A DNA stretch of 64,000 bases, from the NCBI GenBank assembly GCA_019739295.1, contig JAHHDV010000029.1, positions 32,881 through 96,880 of the forward strand, written 5' to 3'. Every line of letters begins with the position of its first letter. The stretch's first letter is position 1. Below the pieces are notes generated by a model that was given only the letters and a program-made list of their open reading frames with translations, ran no database searches and was not told where the DNA came from. A program made the position numbers and the translations under genes. Shown here piece after piece: positions 48,353-59,322 of the stretch. Origin of the DNA: Taibaiella sp. GTDB lineage: Bacteria; Bacteroidota; Bacteroidia; Chitinophagales; Chitinophagaceae.

Positions 48353-49015
48353 ATGAAAAAGAGATTTATCGCACCTGTACTGGTGATTTTTTTCATTGCT
48401 ATAGGCGCAGTATTTTCATTTTATTATTATTATAATTACAAAGCGGTACAGCAAAATCCTAAAATCGGGTATTATGGGGATGATATAGGCAGCAGTGTAC
48501 GTCCTTTTAAATTGGTGAACCAGGCTGGAGATACGGTAACGGATAAAGATATCAAAGGAAAAATTCTCATCGTAGAGTATTTCTTCACACGCTGTCAATC
48601 CATATGCCCTACGATGAATGAGCATATGGCCCTGGTCTACGATGCCTTCAAAACCAATGATGATGTGTTGATCTTATCCCATACCTGTGATCCTGAATAT
48701 GATAATGTGGAAGTGATGAAGTCCTATAGCCAGAAATTCAATGCAGATCCCAGGCACTGGATGTTCCTGACGGGAGATAAGGGTATACTTTACGACCAGG
48801 CATTGTATAGCTATAAAATCGGCAATCAGGAAAATGAAGGAAGACCACTGGATGAACAATTTATCCATGCGCCCAATTTTGTGCTGGTGGATAAAGAAGG
48901 AAAATTAAGAGCAGGTAAAAATGCAGAGGGTACTATCGAAACCTACAATGGATTGGACACTGCCGATGTCAGCAGGCTCATCAGGGACATTGAATTTTTA
49001 AGCAATGAAAGTTAA
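48353..49015 (+). CDS. SCO1/SenC-family thioredoxin-like copper protein
   Basis: SCO proteins deliver copper to the CuA site of cytochrome oxidase or act as thiol reductants. The 220-residue protein has an N-terminal TM anchor (FIAPVLVIFFIAIGAVFSFYY), the CxxxC copper site in FTRCQSICPTM, and the conserved His in QFIHAPNFVLVD. It faces the periplasm. Its stop overlaps the start of the MazG-like gene by 11 bp. No oxidase genes are in view. Confidence 0.93.
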   Translation: MKKRFIAPVLVIFFIAIGAVFSFYYYYNYKAVQQNPKIGYYGDDIGSSVRPFKLVNQAGDTVTDKDIKGKILIVEYFFTRCQSICPTMNEHMALVYDAFKTNDDVLILSHTCDPEYDNVEVMKSYSQKFNADPRHWMFLTGDKGILYDQALYSYKIGNQENEGRPLDEQFIHAPNFVLVDKEGKLRAGKNAEGTIETYNGLDTADVSRLIRDIEFLSNES

Positions 49016-49361
49016 TCAGGATTCAGAAATTACGATCCGGGAACTCCAGGAAAATATTGACCAGTGGATCAGGACCGTTGGCGTCCGGTACTTTTCGGAA
49101 TTGACCAACCTGGGCATCCTGATGGAAGAAGTGGGAGAACTATCCAGGATCATGGTGAGAAAGTACGGGGAGCAGTCTTTCAGATCCAAAGAACCTGAAA
49201 CCAGCCTTGAAGATGAGATCGCTGACGTGCTTTGGGTGCTGACAGCCATTGCCAATCAGACAGGAATAAACCTGACAAAGGCTATCCGGAATAATATGGA
49301 GAAGAAAAACAAAAGAGACCACAAAAGGCACCAGGAGAACCCTAAGTTGAAGAAAGATTAA
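49005..49361 (+). CDS. MazG-like nucleotide pyrophosphohydrolase
   Basis: The 118-residue all-alpha protein has the metal-binding ExxE...ExxD pattern: LMEEVGELSRIM and DEIADVLWVLTAI. It belongs to the MazG/DCTPP superfamily, which hydrolyses NTPs or dNTPs to NMP and pyrophosphate, for house-cleaning. It overlaps the SCO gene and is convergent with ftsK. The Lys-rich tail is usual for short forms. Confidence 0.9.
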   Translation: MKVNQDSEITIRELQENIDQWIRTVGVRYFSELTNLGILMEEVGELSRIMVRKYGEQSFRSKEPETSLEDEIADVLWVLTAIANQTGINLTKAIRNNMEKKNKRDHKRHQENPKLKKD

Positions 49362-49431
49362 TTGATTCCTAATGATTTCAAATCCGGTTGTGGTAAACCC
49401 AAAACTCAGAACCAGGCCATCTTTAACGTCT

Positions 49432-52146
49432 TTAATTATTCAATTCCCCCAGGATCTGATCCAGCTCATACTCTGAAGACACCAGGACATCCCTTGGCTT
49501 ACTGCCTACCTGTCCGCCGACGATACCTGCAGCTTCCAATTGATCCATAATACGGCCTGCCCTGTTGTATCCAAGATTGAATTTTCTCTGAAGCATAGAG
49601 GTAGACCCGCTCTGGGAGTTCACGACCAATCGCGCACAATCTTCAAACATTTTGTCCTTCTTGGTCAGGTCCACATCTTTTCGTTCTGCAGCCTCATCTT
49701 CCGCACCTTCGTACTCCGGAAGTTCAAATGCTGAAGGATACCCCCTTTGCGCTCCGATAAACTCAACGATCCTTTCTACCTCCGGTGTATCTACAAAAGC
49801 ACATTGAAGACGCAGCAATTCAGACCCATGCGAAACCAGCATATCTCCTCTTCCGATAAGCTGATCAGCACCTCCTGTGTCCAGGATGGTACGGCTATCA
49901 ACTTTGGAAGTCACCCTGAAGGCAATCCTCGCCGGGAAGTTAGCTTTGATGATGCCTGTGATCACATTGACAGAAGGTCTTTGGGTAGCCACGATCAAAT
50001 GGATCCCCACCGCCCTGGCCAATTGTGCCAGGCGTGCTACAGGCATTTCTACCTCCTTACCTGCTGTCATAATAAGGTCTGCAAACTCATCTACAACCAA
50101 TACGATAAAAGGCAAATATTTATGTCCTGATTCCGGGTTTAATCTGCGCTTAATGAATTTGTCATTATACTCTTTGATATTCCTTGTACCTGCATCTTTA
50201 AGGAGTTCATAACGGTTGTCCATTTCGATACACAAAGAATTCAGAGTATTGATTACCTTTTTGGTATCCGTAATGATCGCTTCTTCTTCATTAGGCAGCT
50301 TGGCCAGGTAATGGTTCTCAATAAGCCTGTATACTGAAAGTTCTACTTTCTTAGGATCTACCAGGACAAACTTCAGTTGGGATGGATGCTTCTTATACAA
50401 TAAAGAAACCAGAATCGCATTGATGCCTACAGATTTACCTTGCCCGGTAGCACCTGCCATTAATAAATGCGGCATCGATGCCAGATCTACAATATAATTC
50501 TCATTATCGATCTTTTTACCCAGTGCAATCGGGAGCGACATATCATTGTTGATAAATTTCTCACTCGCCAATAGTGCCCTCATAGGTACAACTTGCTTCT
50601 TCGCATTGGGCACTTCAATCCCAATGGTTCCCCTGCCGGGTATAGGTGCGATCATCCTGATGCCCAAAGCCGCCAGATTTAAAGCTATATCATCTTCCAG
50701 GTTTCTGATCTTACTGATCCTGACACCTTCCTGGGGTACTATTTCATAAAGGGTAACCGTAGGACCTACGGTAGCCTGAATCTGGGAAATCTCGATACCG
50801 AAGCTCTTCAGTGTATTGGTGATTTGTTCCTTGTTCTTTGCCAGTTCCTCTGCATTCAACGCAATACTCTCCATATGCTTGTCCTCTAAAAGATCCAGGA
50901 TCGGGAATCTATAATCCCTGAGATCCAGCTCCGGTGCATAGGGCTCTAATTTGGCTACAGACTGGCTACCGGAAATATTGGCCTGCTCTTCCTCTTTGGA
51001 AGTGATCACCACCAATCCCGGCACTTCAGTGCTTACATTAGAGGAAGATTCCCGCTCAGGAGCCTCCTCACCGGAATCTTTCCTCAGCTCAGCCGGGGAA
51101 TCGGAAAGTGAAACAGGAATAGAACTTACCTGTGGGATCTCCTGTATTTCTTCGTCTTCCGGCGGCAGCTCTACCGCTATTCCGTTCTTTTGAATGACCG
51201 GTGCTTGGTCCGCTTCTATCGGCATACCAGCAGCAATATTTTCTTCAGGTCTTAGCTGCCCGGATTTATCTCTATCAGCTTCGATTTCTACCAATTTGAT
51301 CCCCATATCATCCTCTTCCACCAGCGATTCATGAATCATGATATTGAAATCATCCGGGTTTCCTTCATAAGTATTACCGCGAAAAGGGCGATCCGGTTCA
51401 CCTTCCGTGTACTCATCGTCATCCAACAGGCCCATATGGGGTACCGCTGCCGGCGGAACAGGCGCTATGGATGATGAGCTGTAGGCTTCGGGCGTATCCC
51501 GCTCGCTCCTGGCAGGAATAAGGTTCCGCACAGATTCCAACCAGGGTTTGATATCCCACTGAAAAACGATCAAGGTAAAAAAGGTAAATACAAGAATCAG
51601 CATAAAAATACTGCCGGGCAGGCCGGCTACATTATCCGACCAGGAGATCAAAGAGTTACCCAGATTACCACCAAAGGAAAATTCACTTTTTGAAAATACA
51701 AGGGAAAGCAGGGGACATAAAAACAAGAAGCCTAATGCCATCCACCTGATCCATTTGTTGGTTGGAATTACTTTTCTTCCATATAAGAGATTCACACCCA
51801 GTGCCGTAAGCCAAAGCGTAAAAACGATAGCCATAATCCCAATACCGTTATAGACCAATCCATGGGCGAATGCCGCACCTAATTTTCCGCTTATATTTGC
51901 TACCGGCACATCACCGTTCAGTATATAGGAGAACAGGGATTCGCTACTCTGTATGGCACTCTGGTCGATCTTCCATGTAGAGAAATAGCTCAATATGGAA
52001 ACGCAAAGGAATCCTCCCAATAAGGTCAAAACTATACCAGAAAATAATTGAATATTCTCCCTGCTCCATTTCTTAGGAGATATTAACGGGGAAGGGCTGG
52101 AAGATTTTTTACTGGGAGTTCTCTTTCTCTGGGTTGTCTTAGGCAT
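49432..52146 (-). CDS. ftsK: DNA translocase FtsK
   Basis: FtsK pumps chromosome DNA at the division septum and activates XerCD at dif. The 904-residue protein has N-terminal membrane helices (IQLFSGIVLTLLGGFLCVSI and others to about residue 190), an acidic linker (about 210-400), then the motor. Walker A is GATGQGKSVGINAIL and Walker B is FIVLVVDEFADLIM. The gamma winged-helix domain at the C terminus (GSTSMLQRKFNLGYNRAGRI) reads KOPS sites. It is convergent with the MazG-like gene. A -7 motif lies only 9 bp from the start codon. Confidence 0.97.
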   Translation of the reverse strand: MPKTTQRKRTPSKKSSSPSPLISPKKWSRENIQLFSGIVLTLLGGFLCVSILSYFSTWKIDQSAIQSSESLFSYILNGDVPVANISGKLGAAFAHGLVYNGIGIMAIVFTLWLTALGVNLLYGRKVIPTNKWIRWMALGFLFLCPLLSLVFSKSEFSFGGNLGNSLISWSDNVAGLPGSIFMLILVFTFFTLIVFQWDIKPWLESVRNLIPARSERDTPEAYSSSSIAPVPPAAVPHMGLLDDDEYTEGEPDRPFRGNTYEGNPDDFNIMIHESLVEEDDMGIKLVEIEADRDKSGQLRPEENIAAGMPIEADQAPVIQKNGIAVELPPEDEEIQEIPQVSSIPVSLSDSPAELRKDSGEEAPERESSSNVSTEVPGLVVITSKEEEQANISGSQSVAKLEPYAPELDLRDYRFPILDLLEDKHMESIALNAEELAKNKEQITNTLKSFGIEISQIQATVGPTVTLYEIVPQEGVRISKIRNLEDDIALNLAALGIRMIAPIPGRGTIGIEVPNAKKQVVPMRALLASEKFINNDMSLPIALGKKIDNENYIVDLASMPHLLMAGATGQGKSVGINAILVSLLYKKHPSQLKFVLVDPKKVELSVYRLIENHYLAKLPNEEEAIITDTKKVINTLNSLCIEMDNRYELLKDAGTRNIKEYNDKFIKRRLNPESGHKYLPFIVLVVDEFADLIMTAGKEVEMPVARLAQLARAVGIHLIVATQRPSVNVITGIIKANFPARIAFRVTSKVDSRTILDTGGADQLIGRGDMLVSHGSELLRLQCAFVDTPEVERIVEFIGAQRGYPSAFELPEYEGAEDEAAERKDVDLTKKDKMFEDCARLVVNSQSGSTSMLQRKFNLGYNRAGRIMDQLEAAGIVGGQVGSKPRDVLVSSEYELDQILGELNN

Positions 52147-52154
52147 AACAGCTA

Positions 52155-52162
52155 CAAAGATA
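52155..52162 (-). promoter_or_regulatory. predicted -7 element immediately before ftsK
   Basis: TATCTTTG on the minus strand, ending 8 bp before the ATG. If used, transcription would begin within a few bases of the start codon and give a nearly leaderless mRNA. Confidence 0.45.
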
Positions 52163-52219
52163 ATTTATTTCGACAAAAATAAATAAGACCGGGAAGGGAA
52201 TAAGCGGGCAATTTGCCTC

Positions 52220-52251
52220 AAAAAAAACTGCCGTATAAAGATATACGGCAG
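52220..52251 (-). terminator. terminator of the gldKLMN operon
   Basis: A 10-bp stem (CTGCCGTATA/TATACGGCAG, 52228-52237 with 52242-52251) is followed, on the minus strand, by eight T's. Confidence 0.9.
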
Positions 52252-52276
52252 ATGAATAATCTATATCAGGGATAGC

Positions 52277-53209
52277 TTAACGTTCCCACATATCCAATTC
52301 CTGGTTCATCAAATCCTCCATCGCTCTCTCTCCTTCAACAAGGCCTCTGAAGTCCTTATTGGGGCCCTGACCGGATACATCCCCGATCTGATAAAGATTC
52401 CTGCCCATAGGATTGTTTTTGGAATATTTATAAACTACGCTGGAATAATATCCTCCTTCCAGATAATCAGTCCAGGTCATACGCTTCACCATGTTGCGGC
52501 TATTATACACTTCATACTGACCTAAGACCTGACGGGCATTAGGGTATTGAATCCAGTATAAGGTCTGGGAATATTCAAAACGTCCGTCACTCTTATTATA
52601 GACTTCCATAATCGGCGCTATACCGATAATGAATTTCTGAACCCGACCTGAATTCCTGTCAAACACCCAATCTTCTTTTATCAGGTACCTGGTTACAGAA
52701 GATACATTGAACGTATTATTAACAAGAACAGGAACTTCCTCCTGGGTTTCGGGATCATATGTCCAGGTGGTATCAATACCAATGCCTAGTATATCATCCA
52801 GGTCTTCTGCTTTGATCGGGATCGTAAACCTGTCATCCAAACTGCTATAGGCAGTAATTTGCTTTGTACGGATGGCATGGTTCAGAATCTCTATAAATGC
52901 TCCTCCATTGGTATATTCATCGCCTGCATATAAAAAGGGCGCGTTCATCTTTTCCTTTACTGAAATCTGCTTCCATACACGATGCTGCCAGGCTACATCA
53001 TTCTCACGAATGGTCTTCCAGGGCTGAACTTTATATTCATGCTCCACTCTCTCTATGACACCATCCTTAACCAATGATGGCATCCAGGCACTATTGGCAT
53101 ATTTGGAGACCGTATCAGCAACAGGGGGATCAGGAACTTGGGCAACGGCGCCGGCACCTGCCAATAAAGCGATGTTACTAACAACTAAAATTTTCTTTAT
53201 AATAGACAT
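52277..53209 (-). CDS. gldN: gliding motility / T9SS protein GldN (PorN)
   Basis: GldN is the periplasmic partner of the lipoprotein GldK in the ring of the type IX secretion machine. The 310-residue protein has a signal peptide (cut near GAVAQ) and the family motifs VWKQISVKEKMNAPFLY, KEDWVFDRNSGRVQKFIIGI and WIQYPNARQVLGQYEVYN. It starts 9 bp after gldM and is the last gene before the operon terminator. The frame is intact. Confidence 0.95.
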   Translation of the reverse strand: MSIIKKILVVSNIALLAGAGAVAQVPDPPVADTVSKYANSAWMPSLVKDGVIERVEHEYKVQPWKTIRENDVAWQHRVWKQISVKEKMNAPFLYAGDEYTNGGAFIEILNHAIRTKQITAYSSLDDRFTIPIKAEDLDDILGIGIDTTWTYDPETQEEVPVLVNNTFNVSSVTRYLIKEDWVFDRNSGRVQKFIIGIAPIMEVYNKSDGRFEYSQTLYWIQYPNARQVLGQYEVYNSRNMVKRMTWTDYLEGGYYSSVVYKYSKNNPMGRNLYQIGDVSGQGPNKDFRGLVEGERAMEDLMNQELDMWER

Positions 53210-53218
53210 AATAATGAA

Positions 53219-54778
53219 TTATAAAAGTGTAAAGGTTAATGAATTTAGATTTCTGGTTCTCTTATCCGGGCCTACGGCCTTAATATCACGGATCAGAACC
53301 ATATCACCAGGTCGAGCACGGCCCAACAAAGCCCTCGCCTCGTCGTTAAATAAGGTTCCTTTAATGTTCACAGGATTTGCAAAACCATCCTTACCCACAA
53401 CAACCAGCTGAAATTCAGTTATATTGAATTTAGCATCAAAGTCAGAATCCAGGAAAGCATACGGACCTTTTTGAACCCTGATTACATCAGCACTCATATT
53501 TCCCCCGGTCAATTTGTTCAGCATGGCCACAGGGTCAGGCAGATATTTCACACGCACCCTGCTGGAATAAATCTGGTCATAGCCACCTGATTTATTTTTA
53601 CCTTTAATATTATAGACAATACCTTCTTTAGGATTTTGCTTGGTTACCCATACATCAAACTGGCCTTTACCTTTGGGCTCAATCTTTGAAGATTCAGGTA
53701 TTTCGAGCGTCACATCATCGATATCATAACCTGATGCTGCAACAGTTACCGGATTAGGTACACCAATATAAAATACATTCATTTTATCCAGCTGCATAGA
53801 GCCACCGGTACTACCTACATAATAATCCAGGGTCCACGGATATGATTTATTCTGTCCACGGAATGGCATGGATATATTCCCGGTGATGGTTTGCTTACCT
53901 GTCCCGCTAGCCGTAAATTTCAATGTACCGACACCATTTTCCACTTTTACCGCACCCCTGTTGGAAGAAATCGTCGGGTTTACACTTCTACTATATGCAG
54001 CAAGTGTAATGGTTGCCGTAATCTCCTCTCCGGGAAGCGCATAACCTGTATTCGCAACTGCTACCGGCATATATTCATCAATCTTAATAATGGAATCGTT
54101 CACTTTGGAGAAGAAGTATTCCACTACACCACTCTCCGCATTCTTAACATCAGATTGGAATTTGGAAAGAATAGTATTGATAGCTACAACCGGAACATTA
54201 TTGAATGTACCAAAAGACCAATCACCTTTCGGATTTTCATCATTGGATTCAAAGTTGCCCAGGTCAAGAGGAATATTGTCTCTCAGGGTCTTTTTCGTAT
54301 CTGGATCATCCACATCAGCCAATACACCATTGATATATTGTTCGAGTTTGGATTTCAATTCATCACCATGTTTTTCCTCTACGAAATACTTAGTAGCAAC
54401 GTCAATATCCTCCATACTCTTCGGCTCCTGCTTACCGGTTCTTTCGTTAACTATATAACCGCCGGCACGATTTACGATGGTATCTTTAAGTGACTCTAAA
54501 TAGGAATACATTTCTTCAGAAAGTGCTTTCACCTTCTTTGCTTTATCATTCCAGGGCTTTACTCTGTCAGCTTCTTCGGGCTTAGCTTCTTCTGCATCAA
54601 ACATTCTGTAGAAATCTTCATTCTTCTGTGTAACAGTAGTATTAGACTTCACGATACTATCATTGATTGTCATAAATGCATTCAATACTTCCCTAGTAAT
54701 ATTCAATGCAAGCATTGCCATAAGTACTAGGTACATCAATTGAATCATCAGCGCCCGGGGCTCCTTAGGTATTGACAT
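53219..54778 (-). CDS. gldM: gliding motility / T9SS motor protein GldM (PorM)
   Basis: GldM forms the proton-driven rotary motor of T9SS together with GldL. The 519-residue protein begins SIPKEPRALMIQLMYLVLMA, with the single N-terminal TM helix typical of GldM. A long periplasmic region of four domains follows; YMPVAVANTGYALPGEEI, YPWTLDYYVGSTGGSMQLDK and the C-terminal GKDGFANPVNIKGTLFNDEA match the family. It lies 64 bp after the restored end of gldL. Confidence 0.96.
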   Translation of the reverse strand: MSIPKEPRALMIQLMYLVLMAMLALNITREVLNAFMTINDSIVKSNTTVTQKNEDFYRMFDAEEAKPEEADRVKPWNDKAKKVKALSEEMYSYLESLKDTIVNRAGGYIVNERTGKQEPKSMEDIDVATKYFVEEKHGDELKSKLEQYINGVLADVDDPDTKKTLRDNIPLDLGNFESNDENPKGDWSFGTFNNVPVVAINTILSKFQSDVKNAESGVVEYFFSKVNDSIIKIDEYMPVAVANTGYALPGEEITATITLAAYSRSVNPTISSNRGAVKVENGVGTLKFTASGTGKQTITGNISMPFRGQNKSYPWTLDYYVGSTGGSMQLDKMNVFYIGVPNPVTVAASGYDIDDVTLEIPESSKIEPKGKGQFDVWVTKQNPKEGIVYNIKGKNKSGGYDQIYSSRVRVKYLPDPVAMLNKLTGGNMSADVIRVQKGPYAFLDSDFDAKFNITEFQLVVVGKDGFANPVNIKGTLFNDEARALLGRARPGDMVLIRDIKAVGPDKRTRNLNSLTFTLL

Positions 54779-54842
54779 TCTATTCTAAATGGTTAGTTGT
54801 TAAAAATTTTGGTTTAAATTCAAGGGTAAGAGAACGTTTCAC

Positions 54843-55693
54843 CTATCTCCCTTGCATTGCAGAAAGCATATTACCATAGATGCTATTCAATGCACCAAGG
54901 TTTTTTGCTCAATTTGGCAATCTCTTCTTTTGCCGCCAGTGCATCATCAGCACTGGAAGCCATAGATTCAGATGCATTCACCAGGTTACTGTAGAATTTG
55001 TTCATGGCTTTCAGGTGGTTATTTGCATCTTGTAATTCCACCTCATAGATTTGGTTCAGCGTACCTAAGTTTTTAGAAAGTACCTGTACCTGGTTATGGA
55101 ACTGATGTGTACTCTCAGAAGCTTCGTTGAAAGACTTTAAGGTTTCTGTTGCTCCTACATAAGTATTCTTTAATTTGGTCAGTTCCTGAGCAGCTTCGTT
55201 GGTTACACTTGTATAATTGCTGGTAGCTGCTGCCACACTTGAGATTATCTTTGATCTCATCTACGGTCTTGCCAAAATTTTGTAATGAATTGCTTAATTT
55301 TTCCAGGTTAGGCTTGTTGATATTGGCCTCTTCCAGCATTTTATCAAATTGTGCTGCAGGACTCAGTTTTGAACCTGAACCATCCATATCAGAACCGGAA
55401 CCTTCCGGCTTTACAAATTTCACACCTTTTTTATAGGCTTCCACATGCGGATTTTTATCCAAATCGGGATAGTAACGTTCCCAGTAATAGTCCTTATGTG
55501 GTGGTAACAGTCCTAACAATACGAAGATAAATACCTCAGTGAACATTCCCACGGACAACATGATATTTGCACCTTCCCAGTGCTGCAATTTGAACAATGC
55601 ACCCAGAAGTACAATACCCGCACCCACACCAATGATAAAGTTTTTGATATATTTACCCGTAGGTGTTTCAAAAAATAATGCTAACGATCTCAT
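54843..55693 (-). CDS. gldL: gliding motility / T9SS motor protein GldL (PorL), two frameshifts as assembled
   Basis: GldL is the inner-membrane stator-like part of the T9SS motor, with two TM helices that carry the proton path. The start SLALFFETPTGKYIKNFIIG and the TM pair (GVGAGIVLLGALFKLQHW, SVGMFTEVFIFVLLGLLPP) are intact. The frame then breaks near 55240-55249; one base fewer, for example in TT 55245-55246, continues as SSVAAATSNYTSVTNEAA. It breaks again at a run of six A's (54901-54906); one A fewer gives AKLSKNLGALNSIYGNML and a stop at 54843. That ending is the family's own. The restored length is 282 residues. Such a gene is needed for gliding and T9SS function, so sequence errors are the likely cause. 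Confidence 0.92.
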
Positions 55694-55742
55694 TTGTTGT
55701 TATTGTTTTAAAAAGTTATAATTGTTTTGATTTAAACTGATA

Positions 55743-57027
55743 CTATTTCGCGTTAGGGTCGTTCACGACATGTTGTGAAATAATATTATAAACAGTTCTG
55801 AATCCGATATAGGCTTTAGCCGTATCCATAAACTCCACGTCTCTCACGCTGATGTTCAGGTAATATTTTGTATCCCTCCAGCTTCCTCCTTTCACTACTT
55901 TCCTCTTCATCCATTCCGGATCTGTCTCAGACACCTGTACCTCCTGCATTGAAGTACCATTCATATCACTATAATATGTATTAGAGTAAGCACTCAGAGA
56001 ATAATTATCCGCAGTCCCACTCGGCCACATTACCGGACATATTATACAGACCATAATCATTAGGCGTATAAGCATCTGCCCTTACAGTATATAGACCTCC
56101 GTCAGCTGAATAGTCTCCGGGCATTGGCTTGAAATTAGCCAGGTAACAGCCTTTCTTATTCATGACATAAGGACCTCCCCATGGGTATGGAGAAAGATCT
56201 CTTCCGCCTCTTGCTGCCCATTCCCATTCCAGCTCTGAAGGTAATCTGAATTGTCCTTCAGCATAACGGCCGTTTCTCTCTTTATAGCTTTTAAAATACA
56301 TAGTCCTCCAGTTACAGAATGCATTCGCCTGTTTCCAGTTCACACCTACTACAGGATATTCATCAAATGCAGGGAACCAGTTATATTGCTGGGCAATCGG
56401 CTCATTCATAGAATAAGAGAATTGTCTCATCCATACATTGGTATCCGGATATATATTGATACTCTTATCTACAATAAAATTCGTAACCGGGAGATTAGGA
56501 TTCCTGGTTGCAGCAGCATAATTAACTTCTTTATAATTATAAATCAGTTTGCCGGCATCTACTTTAGGACGGCCTTCCAAGGTCTGTGTGGCATCCAGCA
56601 TTAAAGAACCGATCAATTGCATCTGGATCTGCTCATCCGTATAATCCGGTCTTTTAGCTTCCCAGTTGATTACTGTATTACCAGCATTATTGATCGTTAC
56701 ATTGTTAAGTAATGTATGTGCTATTGAGTCACGAACCCAATTGGTGAACTGACGATATTCGGCATTTGTGATCTCGGTAGCATCCATGTAGAACCCGATC
56801 ATATTGAAGGTTCGAACACTTGCATCCAGAGCATACTGAATATCCTCATCTCCGGCACCGGCTTTCAATACACCTGATGGAACCCATACCATACCGATAG
56901 GAGCAGTATTGGAGTAACTCACTCTATTACTCTCGCCAATCAATTGACCTTGCGGACCTGAACCTCCACACCCTATGGTCAAAAGAGCCAACGAAGCCGC
57001 TGTAATACCTAAAATGTATTTTTTCAT
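55743..57027 (-). CDS. gldK: gliding motility / T9SS lipoprotein GldK (PorK), frameshifted at a GGG run
   Basis: GldK is an outer-membrane lipoprotein with a formylglycine-generating-enzyme-like fold that forms the T9SS ring with GldN. The signal peptide has a lipobox (SLALLTIGCGGSG). The FGE fold shows FYMDATEITNAEYRQF, FRLPSELEWEWAARGG and GLYNMSGNVAEW. There the frame breaks; removing one G (CCC at 56016-56018 on the plus strand) gives AEWTADNYSLSAYSN and then VVKGGSWRD and YIGFRTVY to the stop at 55743. The restored length is 427 residues, normal for GldK. It is the first gene of gldKLMN; 49 bp separate it from gldL. No porP precedes it. Confidence 0.94.
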
Positions 57028-57297
57028 TAGACGTTTGTTTTTCAGTTTTGTATTCCAAAAAGACTGATTGTTTTTCTTTTATACAGCAACCTTTAATGGA
57101 ATGTAACTATTTCGTTAAACTTATCAAAATTGATTTCAGATGGTAAAAGAAATAAATTTTAATCACATTTCAAACTATTTTTTCAAAAAATGATGTTTTG
57201 AATGATTAAAAAAATTAATTCTACTGGACATTTCCGAAATCAGTTCACAATATTGCAATTTATTTTTCAAAAAAAACAATGTTTTTCCACATTTTTC

Positions 57298-59307
57298 TTA
57301 ACAATATTTTTCCAACCATGTATCTACGTCATTGTCTTCCTCAAAACATCTATCTCTGGCACAAGTAATTATTGTTAAAAGATCTGTTCCGGTGGAACAA
57401 TTTTCTTCTGCAGGTACCGTTTTTATTTTCGGGAATGCAGCATATACATAGTATTGGGGGAGATTCCTTGAAAGGATCCTGAGCGCTGCTCCTTTACTTT
57501 CAGAACCGGAAAGCCCGACAGTTCTGAACTGGTCCGTGTTCAGCAGGTTTTTTAAAGTGTAAGGAATGCTCTGTGGATACCTGCCGGCTGTGTGGTATAT
57601 CTTATGATTGATTTTATCTGATAATTCGATCCATTCATGATTATTTTCTATCACCCCCAGGATCATTAGATTTTCACTCATGACTGCATTGACAGATGGA
57701 AGGATATTATCCAGTATCTCTAATTTGCGAACGGGGATATGCTTCTCCCGGGAAGAAAAGAAAAACATCTCATCCCGGGGGTCAAAATACTTTTCCATGC
57801 CCCATGCCAATATCTCCTTGGCCCGATGGATCCAGCGGGATTCCAGGCTAACGGAAGCCAGGCGCAAAAGTGCCCTGATCAAATAGGACCAGTCATCTGC
57901 ATTGGCAGTGATGAAAGGCCGGGCATAGTCCACATGTCTCCACCCTTCGTTTGTCTTAAATACCACCAATATCTGCTCCATATGTTCCACTGCCAGTTGC
58001 AGGTATAATTCATCATTGGTCGATATATAAACCTCGCATAAGGCCAGGTGGAACAAAGCATTCCAGGACAATTGACACTTTTTGTCAAGTTCCGGAAATA
58101 CCCTATCCGACCTGACAGCCTGAAGTATATTCAGGATACCTGTTCTGGCATCTTCGAATGCACCAAAGTCGATACCGTTTATCTCACAAAAATCCCGTGG
58201 GGACTGTTCTGCATGAAAAATGTTTTTCCCTTCCCAGTTACCCTGTGCGGAAATATGGTAATACCTATAAACGATATCCCTCCAGGGATGCCGGACATGG
58301 TGATCCAATTCGTCCAAGGTCCACGTATAAAACCGGCCTTCTTCTCCTTCGGAATCCGCATCCAACGCACTATAGAACAGCTTTTGTTCCGATCTCCAGT
58401 TTGTCAGGAAATACTGCAAGCTCCGGCTCATAGCCTTTCGATAATGGTCTGCGGGTATGACCCTGATGACCCTGGCCAGTAAATAGATCATCTGGGCATT
58501 GTCATACAGCATTTTTTCAAAATGAGGAATCATCCAGGCATGATCTGTGGCATAGCGAAACCAACCGCCTTCCACCTGGTCGTATATACCACCGGCGATC
58601 ATTTTGTCGAGTGTCAGGCGGATATGGTCCAGTGGTTCCGGGGACTGCGAAAGCATATTGTAATCCAACAGGAATTCCAGGCAAAGAACGCTGGGAAATT
58701 TAGGCGCCTGCCCCCAGCCTCCATGCTCCCGATCTGCAGTCTGCATCAACACAGAATAAGCTTTCAACGGATCAAAATCAACTTCTGTCTTATTTATCCG
58801 GGAACCCATATTGGCTTGCTGAAGATGTTGCATCAGCTGATCTGCCTGTAAGGACACTTCTTTTTCCTGGGTATCCCAAAGATGTACAATTGAAGCCAGC
58901 ACTTCCAACCAAGACCACCTATGATACATTCGTTGAGGGGGAAAATAGGTGCCTCCGTAAAAAGGTTTCATATCAGGGGTCAGGAATATATTAAGCGGCC
59001 AGCCACCCTGGTTGGTCATAGCGATCAAGGCATCCATCAGCATATGATCCACTTCAGGATGCTCTTCCCGGTCTACTTTGATGCAAACAAAATGCTCATT
59101 CATATACCTGGCTACCTGTTCGACCTCGAAGCTTTCCCGCTCCATCACATGACACCAGTGACAAGTAGCGTAACCTACGCTGACCAATACCGGCTTATTC
59201 TCGATCTTCGCCTTTTCAAAAGGTTCCGGGCCCCAGGCTTTCCAATGAACAGGATTATCCTTGTGCTGTAATAAATATAGGCTCGCGGCATTCTTTAATT
59301 CGTTCAT
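57298..59307 (-). CDS. DUF255 thioredoxin-fold protein (YyaL/SPATA20 type)
   Basis: The 669-residue protein starts with a thioredoxin-like domain (about 1-150: [48 protein letters not shown]) in which the CxxC is CHWC. An (alpha/alpha)6-barrel similar to N-acylglucosamine 2-epimerase follows (about 180-660, with [14 protein letters not shown]-type turns and [18 protein letters not shown]). The family is widespread, from bacteria to human SPATA20, without an established reaction. It is predicted cytoplasmic, with no signal peptide. Confidence 0.92.
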   Translation of the reverse strand: MNELKNAASLYLLQHKDNPVHWKAWGPEPFEKAKIENKPVLVSVGYATCHWCHVMERESFEVEQVARYMNEHFVCIKVDREEHPEVDHMLMDALIAMTNQGGWPLNIFLTPDMKPFYGGTYFPPQRMYHRWSWLEVLASIVHLWDTQEKEVSLQADQLMQHLQQANMGSRINKTEVDFDPLKAYSVLMQTADREHGGWGQAPKFPSVLCLEFLLDYNMLSQSPEPLDHIRLTLDKMIAGGIYDQVEGGWFRYATDHAWMIPHFEKMLYDNAQMIYLLARVIRVIPADHYRKAMSRSLQYFLTNWRSEQKLFYSALDADSEGEEGRFYTWTLDELDHHVRHPWRDIVYRYYHISAQGNWEGKNIFHAEQSPRDFCEINGIDFGAFEDARTGILNILQAVRSDRVFPELDKKCQLSWNALFHLALCEVYISTNDELYLQLAVEHMEQILVVFKTNEGWRHVDYARPFITANADDWSYLIRALLRLASVSLESRWIHRAKEILAWGMEKYFDPRDEMFFFSSREKHIPVRKLEILDNILPSVNAVMSENLMILGVIENNHEWIELSDKINHKIYHTAGRYPQSIPYTLKNLLNTDQFRTVGLSGSESKGAALRILSRNLPQYYVYAAFPKIKTVPAEENCSTGTDLLTIITCARDRCFEEDNDVDTWLEKYC

Positions 59308-59322
59308 AGGACATTTGGTTTA

